Below, piece after piece: positions 16,641-26,705 of a stretch of DNA of 64,000 bases. Within the stretch, counting starts at the first letter, position 1. Every line of letters begins with the position of its first letter. The translations under genes and the position numbers were made by a program. The notes beneath the pieces are model-generated. The model saw only the letters and a list, made by a program, of their open reading frames with translations. It had not been told where the DNA came from and did not search any database. Source of the stretch: Methanothermobacter sp. (GTDB taxonomy: Archaea > Methanobacteriota > Methanobacteria > Methanobacteriales > DSM-23052); contig JASFYN010000001.1 of assembly GCA_030055615.1 (NCBI GenBank), positions 79,267 to 143,266 on the forward strand. The letters run 5' to 3'.

Positions 16641-19462
16641 ATCGCAGGCTTATAAGGGATGGCATTTTTAGCCTTCCCCTCTGGATCATACTCAGCATCT
16701 TCGTGGATTATTATCTTTGCATTAACTTCTTCCTCCATGTAATCTTTGGCATCAGATAATATTTTATACTCATCAACACGTCCAGGATACTCTCCCCTTA
16801 CAATATCCTTAAGGACCCTCTTTATAAAATCTGCCAGTTCCTTCTTGTCGTCATGTATTCCCTCAGAGATGGCTCGTCCCATCAAAGCTCCCATATCAGG
16901 TTTGCCAATCTCATAGGCCATCTCTAGTACTCTCCATTTCCATTCCGGGGCAACATATACATGCACTTTCTTAGGTGTTATATCTAGGATCCTTTTGATC
17001 TCCATTATATCCTTAACGGTCTCTTGGACTATCTCTTCAGCTTTTTGGATCTCTGGACTTATAAATTCTTCATGGGCTTTTGGCCAGGGAGCTTCTGACA
17101 CGAAACCATCACCGCCATATCTTTCCCACATTTCCTCTGCAGTATGTGGAATGAAAGGTGACATTAAACGAATCCATACGCTTAGAAGGTATCTGAGAAT
17201 ATCTCTAGCCTCTTTGTCCACGCGGTCTCTTATACGTTTCATATAATGATCAACATCTTTCCTCAACAAGAAAAACGCTTCCTGAAGGGCTCTTCTCGTC
17301 TGAAATCCCTCAAGAGCCTTCGTAGCCTCCCTTACCCTGAGGTTTATCCTGCCCATCATCCATTTACCAATAAAAGATGTCGGCTCGGGGATTTCTGAAA
17401 TAGATAATCTCTTTGATCCTATCATATCGAAAATTTCCTCTCCGAATTCTCTGAACCATTCAAGGCGCCTTTTAGTGCCTATAACCTCTTTTTCCCTCCA
17501 GTCAAAATCTTGCCATGGTTCTGCAGATGACATTAGAAACAGTCTTACAACATCAGCTCCATGGGCTTCTATAGCGTCTGATAATAGTACAACGTTCCCC
17601 TTTGATGATGACATTTTCTTTCCTTCAAGCAAGCCCATGCCAAATACTACTATACCCTTAGGCCACTTAGATGGCGGGAATATGGCGGAATGATGGAACA
17701 GATGGAATGTGAGATGGTTGCCTATGAGATCTTTTGCTGATAATCGCCAATCTAAAGGATACCAGTAATTGAATTCCTTTGAAATCTTGTCAGCTGTCTT
17801 TTCATCTATTTTAAGTTTGTTATCCTGGTCTAAGAAAACTTTGTCGAAGAATTTATCATCTAAGGCATTAACTGGTAATCTTCTCAAATGCGGTGCTATG
17901 GTATAGTATGACATGTAAATTGTTGAGTCACTTAAAGGTTCTATTATCCAGTCAGGATCCCATGGTAAGGGCGTTCCAAGGCCTATTCTCCTTGCGCAGG
18001 CCCAGTCATCTAGCCATTCAATGTAATATTCGAAGTTTGCTTTCACTTCCTCCGGTACTATTCTAAGGGAGTTGAGGCATTCTAAGGTCCGATTTTTCCA
18101 TTCTTTGTCTGAGTATTTTATGAACCATTGGTTTTCCATTATCTTAACGATGCAACGGCTCCCACATCGGCAGATCACAGGATGTTCGGCGAAATCAAAG
18201 ATTTCATCAGCTTTGCCTTTTGATTTTAGGTGTTCCGCTATCTTCTCACGGGCCTCTGCCACTGGTTTGCCACTATATTCTGGTATGTGTTGGCTCATCT
18301 TACCTTTGGCGTGTTCGATCTTGTAGAGTTCGTTTGTGGCATCATCTAATTTTGGATCCTTTTGATTTTTTATTTTGAACTTTTTGATGATTTCGCAAGC
18401 TGGGCATTCTCCATAATCTTCAATTGTTATTACATTCACTGGTTTTATCCCTTTAAGGATATTTTCTATTTTGTATTTTTTTTGTAATCTTTTATCCTTT
18501 TTTAAGTCGCGGAGTGCTATGTAATCTGCTGGTGCATGTGCTGGGACTGAAAATACGACGCCTGTACCGTATTCTGGGTCGACGAAATATGCGGGTAGTA
18601 TAGGATGCTTTTCACCTGTCAGGGGATTTTTAACCTTTGAACCTATCAGTTCTTCTGGGTTGACCTCCTCTATGATTTTCATGTCCTTTTTTTGTTGTGA
18701 TAAGTTCTCATATGATTTTTCGCTTATAATCCATTTTTCCCCACCAACTTTCACTTTAATATATTTTTCTTTTGGGTTTAACCAAAGGTTTGTGACTCCG
18801 AAGATGGTTTCTGGGCGGAATGTTGCAGCTACGAAGTATGAGTCCTCTAGTTTGAATTTGAGTGTTGTGAGTTGGTTTATGCCTACACCTTCACCTTCTA
18901 GGAGGTCATGGTCTCCTACTGGGTTTTCACATTCTGGGCAATATTTTACTGGATGTTTTCCTTTGCGGATTAATCCTTTCTCTTTTAATTTTTTTATCTG
19001 CCATTCGATGAACTTCTGATATTGGGGGTCTGTTGTCTTGAATTCCCTTCTCCAATCGATTGAGTAACCCATGGCTTTCATTATCCGTTTGTATTCTTTA
19101 CTGAAATATTCAACAATATATTCTGGGTCTGTGAATTTTTCCAGTTCCCCTCGGGGGACTTTGTGGACTTCCTGGTATATTTTCCATGTCCATGGGTCTT
19201 TTCTTTGGATTCTCCTGGCTATTCCGATGACTGGCGCGCCCGTAACATGCCATGCCATTGGGAAAAGTACATTATAGCCTTGCATTCGTTTAAATCGTGC
19301 ATACACATCTGGTACAGTGTAGGTTCTCCCATGGCCTATGTGCATGGCACCGCTTGGATATGGATAAGCCACCGTCAAGAATAGCTTCTTATCACCTTGG
19401 GGATTGGCTTGGAAAATCCCTGCTTTTTCCCATTTTTTCTGCCATTTTCTTTCGATATCCAA
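16628..19462 (-). CDS. leuS: Leucyl-tRNA synthetase (archaeal type)
   Basis: Class Ia synthetase of 944 residues. The HIGH motif is [13 protein letters not shown] near residue 41, and the second signature is [10 protein letters not shown]. The long CP1 editing insertion contains [12 protein letters not shown]. Zinc-binding Cys pairs occur (CPECENP and CPACE). The archaeal/eukaryal-type C-terminal extension is present. The start is TTG at 19462 preceded by GGCGGTGATCC; no suitable ATG is nearby. cutA is 19 nt upstream on the same strand. Confidence 0.96.
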   Translation of the reverse strand: MDIERKWQKKWEKAGIFQANPQGDKKLFLTVAYPYPSGAMHIGHGRTYTVPDVYARFKRMQGYNVLFPMAWHVTGAPVIGIARRIQRKDPWTWKIYQEVHKVPRGELEKFTDPEYIVEYFSKEYKRIMKAMGYSIDWRREFKTTDPQYQKFIEWQIKKLKEKGLIRKGKHPVKYCPECENPVGDHDLLEGEGVGINQLTTLKFKLEDSYFVAATFRPETIFGVTNLWLNPKEKYIKVKVGGEKWIISEKSYENLSQQKKDMKIIEEVNPEELIGSKVKNPLTGEKHPILPAYFVDPEYGTGVVFSVPAHAPADYIALRDLKKDKRLQKKYKIENILKGIKPVNVITIEDYGECPACEIIKKFKIKNQKDPKLDDATNELYKIEHAKGKMSQHIPEYSGKPVAEAREKIAEHLKSKGKADEIFDFAEHPVICRCGSRCIVKIMENQWFIKYSDKEWKNRTLECLNSLRIVPEEVKANFEYYIEWLDDWACARRIGLGTPLPWDPDWIIEPLSDSTIYMSYYTIAPHLRRLPVNALDDKFFDKVFLDQDNKLKIDEKTADKISKEFNYWYPLDWRLSAKDLIGNHLTFHLFHHSAIFPPSKWPKGIVVFGMGLLEGKKMSSSKGNVVLLSDAIEAHGADVVRLFLMSSAEPWQDFDWREKEVIGTKRRLEWFREFGEEIFDMIGSKRLSISEIPEPTSFIGKWMMGRINLRVREATKALEGFQTRRALQEAFFLLRKDVDHYMKRIRDRVDKEARDILRYLLSVWIRLMSPFIPHTAEEMWERYGGDGFVSEAPWPKAHEEFISPEIQKAEEIVQETVKDIMEIKRILDITPKKVHVYVAPEWKWRVLEMAYEIGKPDMGALMGRAISEGIHDDKKELADFIKRVLKDIVRGEYPGRVDEYKILSDAKDYMEEEVNAKIIIHEDAEYDPEGKAKNAIPYKPAIYLE

Positions 19463-19481
19463 TGGATCACCGCCCAGATAA

Positions 19482-19793
19482 TCATCTTATTTCCCCTAAT
19501 AACCATTCAAAGTAATCTTCTGATCCTCCTTTGATGGGAATATGGATGATACATGGATTTTCATAACTATGTAGGGCTTTGACCCTTTTTATAATTTCTT
19601 TAACATTCTCCTCGATGGTTTTAACTATCAGTATGGATTCTTCATCCTCTTCTATTTTATCATCCCACCAATAAAATGATCTTATGGAAGGTATTATATT
19701 CACGCATCCTGCTAGTCTCTCTTTAACTAAAATTTTACCTATTTTCTCTGATTCCTCTAACCCTGATGTTGTTATATATACCATAGCAAACAT
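19482..19793 (-). CDS. cutA: CutA1 divalent-cation tolerance protein
   Basis: A 103-residue trimeric ferredoxin-like protein. Typical pieces are [47 protein letters not shown], the [30 protein letters not shown] stretch and EDYFEWL. Bacterial CutA is linked to copper tolerance, but the archaeal role is uncertain. It lies between nadE (13 nt upstream) and leuS (19 nt downstream), all on the minus strand. Confidence 0.93.
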   Translation of the reverse strand: MFAMVYITTSGLEESEKIGKILVKERLAGCVNIIPSIRSFYWWDDKIEEDEESILIVKTIEENVKEIIKRVKALHSYENPCIIHIPIKGGSEDYFEWLLGEIR

Positions 19794-19806
19794 ATTCTAC
19801 CATCCT

Positions 19807-20586
19807 TTAGAATTTGATATTTGGGACTTCAGGGGGGTTTATTTTATGATGAGAGTTTTTGACCATCATCCTTATACGTTTGACCTCCCCTATGGGCGCT
19901 TTTACCCTTTCACTTATGTTCTGGTCATCTAAGCCCTGGTCTACCATCAGGTATAATATCTTATCAAGGATGGGATATTTTATACCAAGTTCTTCTTCAT
20001 CAGTCTGCCCATACCATAAGCCTGCAGTTGGTGTTTTCTCTATTATCTCCACGGGCACTCCTAATTTCTCTGCTATAAGTTTAACATGACCTTTGTATAG
20101 GCAACCTATGGGTAGTATGTCCACACCACCATCACCATATTTCGTAAAGTAACCAACTAAGAGTTCTGTACGGTTACCAGTGCCCACCACAAGCCTATTT
20201 AATGAATTAGAATGGTAATATAATATCACCATCCTCATCCGGGCTTTAAGGTTGCCCATTGCAAGTTTTGTACCCTTATGGTAACATAGAGATTTGAAAG
20301 GCTTGATTAGAGGATCCATTTGGATTGTTTCATTTTCTATACCTAGAATTTCAGCCACCATACGCGCATGTTTAATATCAATGAGACTTGTAGTCTTCGT
20401 GGGCATTATAATTCCTAGAACCCTATCAGGGCCCAGCGCTTCCTTGCAAAGATAGGCGGTGACTGTTGAATCAATCCCACCACTTAAACCAAGAACCACA
20501 CCATCAGCTCTGGCATCTTCGACCTTATCTTTTATAAATTTTTTAATCTGATATATTACTTTCTCATTAACTGGGGGAAGATCCAT
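19807..20586 (-). CDS. nadE: NAD synthetase, ammonia-dependent
   Basis: Amidates nicotinic acid adenine dinucleotide to NAD with ATP. The PP-loop is [16 protein letters not shown] (about residues 31-46). Further elements are [34 protein letters not shown] and [18 protein letters not shown]. At 259 residues there is no glutaminase domain, so ammonia is the donor. GGTGTTAGT precedes the ATG at 20586. First gene of the nadE-cutA-leuS run. The 209-nt gap before arsA holds divergent promoters. Confidence 0.94.
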   Translation of the reverse strand: MDLPPVNEKVIYQIKKFIKDKVEDARADGVVLGLSGGIDSTVTAYLCKEALGPDRVLGIIMPTKTTSLIDIKHARMVAEILGIENETIQMDPLIKPFKSLCYHKGTKLAMGNLKARMRMVILYYHSNSLNRLVVGTGNRTELLVGYFTKYGDGGVDILPIGCLYKGHVKLIAEKLGVPVEIIEKTPTAGLWYGQTDEEELGIKYPILDKILYLMVDQGLDDQNISERVKAPIGEVKRIRMMVKNSHHKINPPEVPNIKF

Positions 20587-20774
20587 ACTAACACCACGGA
20601 TCTTTATTTTAGAATCAAATTATACCATCATCTTAGGAATTACCTCATAGATAGAAGGTTCATCAATTATATGGGAACATTTTTTTTGATGGAAATTTTA
20701 ATATATGATATACTATTATTAGGTTATACGATCCACTTATAAAGTAATGGGATCTTATTCTAAAAAAAGGATGA

Positions 20775-21770
<996 letters not shown>

Positions 21771-21989
21771 AAAATACGACACTCCACCCATAGTTCTCCA
21801 TCAAAAGTCCTCACAACGTATAACTATTAGTAAATTTTGAAGGCGCCCCCCCATTCCCATTTTTATTAAAGTCATCAATAATGAAACTAGGACCTTCTAT
21901 GAAGTTGGATTTTTAACCGAGGAAACTAAAAATTTATAAAACAAAGTGGATAATCTAATCACATGTATTAGTAGAGGGGTTGGTTTGAC

Positions 21990-23015
21990 ATGAAAGTAGC
22001 AGTTTTTGGCGCTGGTAATCAAGATCTTTATGTTAGACATTTGAATTTACCTGAAAAATTTGGTGGAGAGCCCCCATTTGGCGGTAGTAGGATGGCAATG
22101 GAATTTGCAGAGGCAGGTCATGATGTCATCCTCGCAGAACCAAACAGGAACATCCTCGAAGATGAGCACTGGAAAAAGGTGGAAGATGCCGGGGTTAAAG
22201 TGACAGATAATGATATCGAGGCAGCTTCTAACTCAGAAATCGCCATACTATTCACACCATTCGGTAAAAAAACTTTTGAAATTGCTAAGAATATAATATC
22301 ACATCTTCCAGATGGGGGGATCATATCAAATACCTGCACGGTCTCTCCAGTAGTGCTATATTACGTCCTTGAAAGGGAGCTTAGAAGAGAAAGACAGGAC
22401 ATTGGTATCGCATCTTTACACCCAGCGGCCGTCCCAGGGACACCTTACCATGGCCATTACGTGATCGGTGGACGTGCAACAAGCGAACTTGAACTTGCAA
22501 GCGAGGAACAGATACAAAAATGTGTCGAGCTAGCTGAGAGCTGCGGTAAAAAAGCTTATGTAGTCCCAGCTGACGTTTCAAGTACAGTTGCAGATATGGG
22601 ATCCCTTGTCACAGCTGTGACACTTGCAGGTGTCCTTGACTATTATTATGTCGGCACTCAGGTCATCAAGGCCCCAGTAGAGATGGTGGAAAAACAGATA
22701 CTGATGACACTCCAGACTGTAGCATCCCTTGTGGAATCGTCAGGAGTCGACGGAATGTTAAAGGCTATAAACCCTGAATTGTTAGTCAAAAGCGCAACTT
22801 CAATGCACTTACTCAAGGAACAGGAAATATTAGACGCAGCACTCAACATGCTCTCCAACTTAGATGACAATGTCATGAAATGGATTGAAAAAGGTGAAAT
22901 AGAACATACAGATCTCGTAGCTGCGCAGGCACTTACAAAAGAGCTTAAGAACATCATGGGTGGCAGGGCAGCTGAAGGCACGATCAGACGTTGCATGAGA
23001 AAAATGTTCGAATAG
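21990..23015 (+). CDS. Hmd paralogue (HmdII-type H2-forming methylene-H4MPT dehydrogenase-related protein)
   Basis: A 341-residue homologue of the [Fe]-hydrogenase Hmd. The Rossmann start is VAVFGAGNQDLYVRHLNLPEKFGGEPPFGG, quite unlike the GAGCYRTH start of catalytic Hmd, so I assign it to the HmdII group. The iron-ligand Cys is retained (Cys116 in ISNTCTV), as is SLHPAAVPG, where Hmd has its conserved second His. HmdII proteins are reported to bind the FeGP cofactor without normal hydrogenase activity, and an Hmd paralogue was reported to associate with an aminoacyl-tRNA synthetase. A TATA-like box lies at about 21930-21941; GAGGGG precedes the ATG. No hcg cofactor genes adjoin. Confidence 0.82.
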   Translation: MKVAVFGAGNQDLYVRHLNLPEKFGGEPPFGGSRMAMEFAEAGHDVILAEPNRNILEDEHWKKVEDAGVKVTDNDIEAASNSEIAILFTPFGKKTFEIAKNIISHLPDGGIISNTCTVSPVVLYYVLERELRRERQDIGIASLHPAAVPGTPYHGHYVIGGRATSELELASEEQIQKCVELAESCGKKAYVVPADVSSTVADMGSLVTAVTLAGVLDYYYVGTQVIKAPVEMVEKQILMTLQTVASLVESSGVDGMLKAINPELLVKSATSMHLLKEQEILDAALNMLSNLDDNVMKWIEKGEIEHTDLVAAQALTKELKNIMGGRAAEGTIRRCMRKMFE

Positions 23016-23023
23016 AAAAAACC

Positions 23024-23061
23024 CCCTTAATGTCTTTTTTATCATCAAATCCCATTAAGGG
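23024..23061. repeat. Inverted repeat just downstream of the Hmd paralogue
   Basis: CCCTTAATG (23024-23032) and its exact complement CATTAAGGG (23053-23061), separated by 20 nt, 9 nt after the stop codon. It could form a 3'-UTR stem or be a protein site. A T-run inside the loop (23034-23040) could support intrinsic termination. Function inferred only. Confidence 0.45.
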
Positions 23062-23160
23062 TCGGATACTTTCTTTTAGGAGCCCTATTTTTCCTTTTGA
23101 TCGTTACCTTAAGGAATACTTTTTTAATTTGAATGACATATAATTTTTTTGGTGTAAGAG

Positions 23161-23367
23161 ATGACAATAGATGAATTAGACCTTATTGAAAAGGTTTACG
23201 AGTTGAAGATAAAAAATAAAGAGGAGCTTGCAAAGGAAATCTTGAAAAAATCCAATGAAGGACATGATATTTTATTCTTGTGCACAATAGTTAATTCATG
23301 GATAGCCCAGAATTACAAGCCAGGAGAAATCAAAGTCCCACTCAGCATAATAAGAAATGTGGAATAG
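23161..23367 (+). CDS. Small helical protein, 68 aa, unknown function
   Basis: Starts at an ATG directly after GGTGTAAGAG, a good ribosome-binding site. The sequence is largely helical, with TIDELDLIEKVYELKIKNKEELAKEIL followed by a hydrophobic patch with one Cys (HDILFLCTIVNSWIA). It overlaps the start of the downstream radical SAM gene by 11 nt, so it is probably translated together with it and may be a partner or substrate protein. I do not recognise a family. TATA-like sequence lies near 23140-23148. Confidence 0.7.
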   Translation: MTIDELDLIEKVYELKIKNKEELAKEILKKSNEGHDILFLCTIVNSWIAQNYKPGEIKVPLSIIRNVE

Positions 23368-24163
23368 GGATAATGTGGAATATAGACAAGTACCATTTAT
23401 CACCTTATCAGAGATATCATGCAGAATATGGATAACATTATCAGGTTGCAATTTCAAGTGTAGAGGATGTTTTAGTAACGCGAGAAAACCTGCAGGCAGA
23501 CCATTAACCATAGAAGAACTCGTGAAACTTGTAAAAAAATCGTCCCGAGAATATTATGGAAAACTGCCAGAGGAGATCCTCATAACAGGAGGAGAACCAA
23601 CATTAGACCGAGACTACCTCATAGAGCTAATCTCCAAATTAAATTTTGCATACATCATACTAGAAACTAACGCATATCTGCTTGACGAGGAATACATCAA
23701 AGACTTGGTCGAGGCAGGTGTCCAAGAATTTCTGGTCGATTTAAAAGCAATAAATGATAAAAAACATAAATGGTATACTGGTTTTTCCAATAAAAAGATC
23801 TTAAAAAATATAAAAACAATCCAGGAAAACGCCAAACTCGTCATAAAAACATTATACATCCCAGGAATCGTTGAAGAAGACGAAATAGAGGATATAGCCA
23901 AATTTATAGCGGCTATCAACCCTTGGATAGAATATCGCATTAACGACTTCAAAAAATGTGGCCTATCAAGAAATCCAACAACCAATGAAATGGAAAAAGC
24001 CTATAAACTTGCGAAGAAACACCTTGAGAATGTTATTATAAGCAGAAGCTGCAGAAGAGAAAGTAAACCCTTGAAGAAGAAAACATGGATAACAGTATTC
24101 CCAGATGGAACATTCAAAAGAAGATCAACAAAAGATTACAAAAAGGACAAACTAAACATCTAA
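23357..24163 (+). CDS. Radical SAM protein, activating-enzyme-like
   Basis: The cluster-binding motif is CNFKCRGC (Cys31, Cys35, Cys38), the canonical CX3CX2C of pyruvate formate-lyase/anaerobic ribonucleotide reductase activases. The next elements are ITGGEPTLD (SAM-binding GGE) and ILETNAYLLDEEYIKDL. The remaining TIM-barrel strands follow (FLVDLKAINDKKHKWYTG). Unlike the NrdG family it carries about 50 extra C-terminal residues with a basic tail. ATG at 23357 overlaps the previous gene; a GTG at 23375 is an alternative start. No obvious glycyl-radical enzyme is nearby. Substrate unknown. Confidence 0.82.
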   Translation: MWNRDNVEYRQVPFITLSEISCRIWITLSGCNFKCRGCFSNARKPAGRPLTIEELVKLVKKSSREYYGKLPEEILITGGEPTLDRDYLIELISKLNFAYIILETNAYLLDEEYIKDLVEAGVQEFLVDLKAINDKKHKWYTGFSNKKILKNIKTIQENAKLVIKTLYIPGIVEEDEIEDIAKFIAAINPWIEYRINDFKKCGLSRNPTTNEMEKAYKLAKKHLENVIISRSCRRESKPLKKKTWITVFPDGTFKRRSTKDYKKDKLNI

Positions 24164-24198
24164 AATTATCATACAAAAAAAGAGAATGTGGGGTAAGT

Positions 24199-24918
24199 TT
24201 ATCTGTCTGCATATAGGCGGCCGAGTGCTCTGCCATGGAAGATAGCAAGATAAGGTGCCACGAAAAGATAGATAATCAAAGCGATAATGATACCTATTAT
24301 AATGATCACTGCTAATCCAGCTCCTGAAAGCAATTGTATCACTGATAAAGCCCCAAATGCCAAAATGATGGGTATGAATATGAGGTAAAGTATCGCTAGG
24401 GTTACACCTATCGCACCGGATTCTATTATTGCAACGCCAATGATCCAGATGATATATTTTATCCATGTAATCTCTGATATGACATTTAATATTTCTCCGA
24501 TTCGGAATGCTGCCCCTAGCTCGTCATTGAATGCCATATGAGCTAGTGCAATTTGCTCTACCAACCCAAATATAACTGCTAGGATAATCCCTATTATTAT
24601 AGTAATGATCCCAGCAATAGGATTTGACCTGATTAAATAACCACCGCCAAAGTAGAGTATCGCTGGTATTATCATATAAGCTATGCCTACAATTAATACT
24701 TTAAGTCCGTCAACGAACATTTCACCCCATTCATCGAAATCTGGAAGCTCATCAAAACCTGCTATTGTAGCCTTGAGGACTCTTAACCAGTACCCGACGA
24801 CGAAGAATAATGGAATTATTAAAAAACTTAGTATGGTCAATGCTCCCAATGTTACTACTTTTTTCAAGTTTGTCCCGGGATAGTCAAGGGCCTCGCCTAC
24901 AATTTCACCAACCTTCAT
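24199..24918 (-). CDS. DUF4013-type membrane protein
   Basis: A 239-residue polytopic protein with about six hydrophobic segments, dominated by Ile, Val, Gly and Ala. The start is MKVGEIVGEALDYPGTNLKKVV, then a first membrane segment, the DELPDFDEWGEMFVDGLK loop and four or five further segments, as in the DUF4013 family of methanogen membrane proteins. No catalytic motif. Function unknown. AAGGT precedes the ATG. Convergent with the radical SAM gene, 35 nt apart. Confidence 0.75.
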   Translation of the reverse strand: MKVGEIVGEALDYPGTNLKKVVTLGALTILSFLIIPLFFVVGYWLRVLKATIAGFDELPDFDEWGEMFVDGLKVLIVGIAYMIIPAILYFGGGYLIRSNPIAGIITIIIGIILAVIFGLVEQIALAHMAFNDELGAAFRIGEILNVISEITWIKYIIWIIGVAIIESGAIGVTLAILYLIFIPIILAFGALSVIQLLSGAGLAVIIIIGIIIALIIYLFVAPYLAIFHGRALGRLYADR

Positions 24919-25436
24919 ATTTATACCTTCTACTAAATTGTTACCATTATATAATCTATTTGCATGGTATAAAATATTATCTGAAAAAATTTCAAAAAAT
25001 GGGATTCATAGAACACGAAAAGATCAACTGCTTTTTACTTACAATAAACACATGAGATTTTCAATTAGCAAAACACTAGAAAGGTTTAAAAATACCATTC
25101 TAAAATTCATAGGCTAAGTTTCTTTTGCAAATGTGCATTCGTTCATGAATTAAATTGTAATACTACAATTTTCTATTATAGCAACTATTTTTTCATTTTT
25201 CCAGACTTTTCAGTTACGATTTCGCCAATTTTAAATCAGTAGTTGTCCTAGGACAAAAATGGCCATGAACTTTGACAATATCATCCTATTCCATTTTTCA
25301 TCAATTAAAAAATTTGTTAGATTTTATAAAAATTTGTTATTACTTTATATTTAAATTGTACAAAAATCGTAATAATATATATTTATATATTATTATTGCT
25401 AATGGTTTTTTGATGATAAAGGGAGGTGGAGTTGGA
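24919..25436. promoter_or_regulatory. Long A/T-rich regulatory region upstream of the FmdE-domain surface protein
   Basis: A 518-nt gap with no convincing gene. It contains an 8-bp inverted repeat AAATTGTA/TACAATTT with a 4-nt spacer (25152-25171), a perfect 14-bp palindrome TTGTCCTAGGACAA (25243-25256), a near-palindromic A/T tract around 25371-25400 and a TATA-like TTTATATATT at about 25382-25391. The last is about 25-30 nt before a plausible transcription start and ahead of GGGAGGTG (25421-25428). The two palindromes are candidate regulator sites. Their proteins are unknown. Confidence 0.5.
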
Positions 25437-26705
25437 TTGCAGAGGAAGGTTTTTCTTTTATTGTTACTGTTGACTTCCTTGGTTTCTGTGGGCGCTGTTT
25501 CAGCAACAAACAGCACATGTGAAGTAGGCCTGAAAATAACCTATGAATACCCCGATGATATAAACCCAACAATAGAAAAACTCACAGACTCCAATGGACA
25601 AGAAATAGAATTCCAAAAATACTTCGACCCAGCAGCAAACATCACCAAGATAACATTCCAACACCCACAACCAGAAAAAGGATTCAACATAACAATAAAA
25701 GCACCAGGATACCAAACAACAACAAAACAATTCACACCAACCAAAAACCCAACAAACCCACAAGACCCAAAATACTACACACACCTACAAATACAACTAA
25801 AAGCAACACAAACATACAAAATAGGAAGAGAAATAACTAAAAAAGCAAACCAAATCCTAAACTTCACAAAGACAGGAAAAGTACTAGTGATAACAACAGC
25901 AGGCAGCGCATACTACAAAAATAGTACATCAGAAGACGCACTTGAAGGTATACTCAACCAAGCACAAGGTATCATAAGTTATGGTAAAGGTAACCTACTA
26001 CTACTCAGAAAAACAAGGTTAGACCCCCTAGACTTTGCATTCATAACACGAAAAGGAAACGACCTAATCCTAGTATACTTCAAAAATGCCAGCCTAACAC
26101 CAACCTACATCGGAACAGTATCCCAGAACATGACAAAAGCACAATGGAATAACCTCACACAAAAACTTGGAAGTGATGCGTTCCCAATAGCGAGCCTAGC
26201 AAACGCATGGGCACTAGGATTACCAGCAGACATACTAAGAGAAGCAGCATTCCATGGCCACGTATGCCTAGGAACCATAAGCGGCTACGCCATGATAGAA
26301 ACACTACTCAAATACTATCCACCAAGCACAGGAACCGGAGGCGCAGAAGCCACTTCCTATATAGTCATAGGAGTTCCTGGAGGCTCAGATGATGATGTAT
26401 TCGTATATGCAATGGACTCAACCCCAGGAAAAAGAGCCTACATTGGATATAATACCACAGATGATGCAAATATGGTAGGGTTTATACGCTGGAACTCAAA
26501 CACAAGAACAGGAATACTCATTATAATGACCTACAATTGGACAGAACTAACAGAACAATTCAGAAGAGAAACAAAAGCAACAGTAGAAGAAGACACAGTC
26601 ACCGAGCTCAAATTCAACGCATGGGCAATCCAAAAACTTATAACAAGCCCAGAATCGCTAGTAAAAATACTCTACGCATTTGACAACAACAGAAGAACAA
26701 GTTAA
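25437..26705 (+). CDS. Secreted FmdE-domain protein, N-terminal part (frameshifted)
   Basis: Begins at TTG 25437, 8 nt after GGGAGGTG, with a signal peptide (QRKVFLLLLLLTSLVSVGAVSA). A beta-rich domain follows, then an FmdE-like domain containing AAFHGHVCLGTISGYAMIE, the putative zinc-binding His/Cys element. FmdE is a family first noted beside formylmethanofuran dehydrogenase, but this copy is exported. The frame ends at 26703-26705 with no membrane anchor. The next ORF overlaps by 26 nt in the +1 frame and supplies a second FmdE domain and an anchor. Removing one A near 26685 joins them as LYAFDTTEEQVNYLAGG, so I regard both as one gene of about 939 codons. Confidence 0.75.
   Translation: MQRKVFLLLLLLTSLVSVGAVSATNSTCEVGLKITYEYPDDINPTIEKLTDSNGQEIEFQKYFDPAANITKITFQHPQPEKGFNITIKAPGYQTTTKQFTPTKNPTNPQDPKYYTHLQIQLKATQTYKIGREITKKANQILNFTKTGKVLVITTAGSAYYKNSTSEDALEGILNQAQGIISYGKGNLLLLRKTRLDPLDFAFITRKGNDLILVYFKNASLTPTYIGTVSQNMTKAQWNNLTQKLGSDAFPIASLANAWALGLPADILREAAFHGHVCLGTISGYAMIETLLKYYPPSTGTGGAEATSYIVIGVPGGSDDDVFVYAMDSTPGKRAYIGYNTTDDANMVGFIRWNSNTRTGILIIMTYNWTELTEQFRRETKATVEEDTVTELKFNAWAIQKLITSPESLVKILYAFDNNRRTS

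Noticed and set aside
24919-25436. Extended reading frame from 25272 for the FmdE protein
   Set aside because: The extra residues precede a good ribosome-binding site and signal peptide at 25437 and run through the TATA-like promoter.
25500-25784. Minus-strand ORF rich in Cys, Trp, Phe and Val
   Set aside because: Antisense shadow of the A/C-rich coding sequence of the FmdE surface protein; its odd composition comes from the complementary codons.
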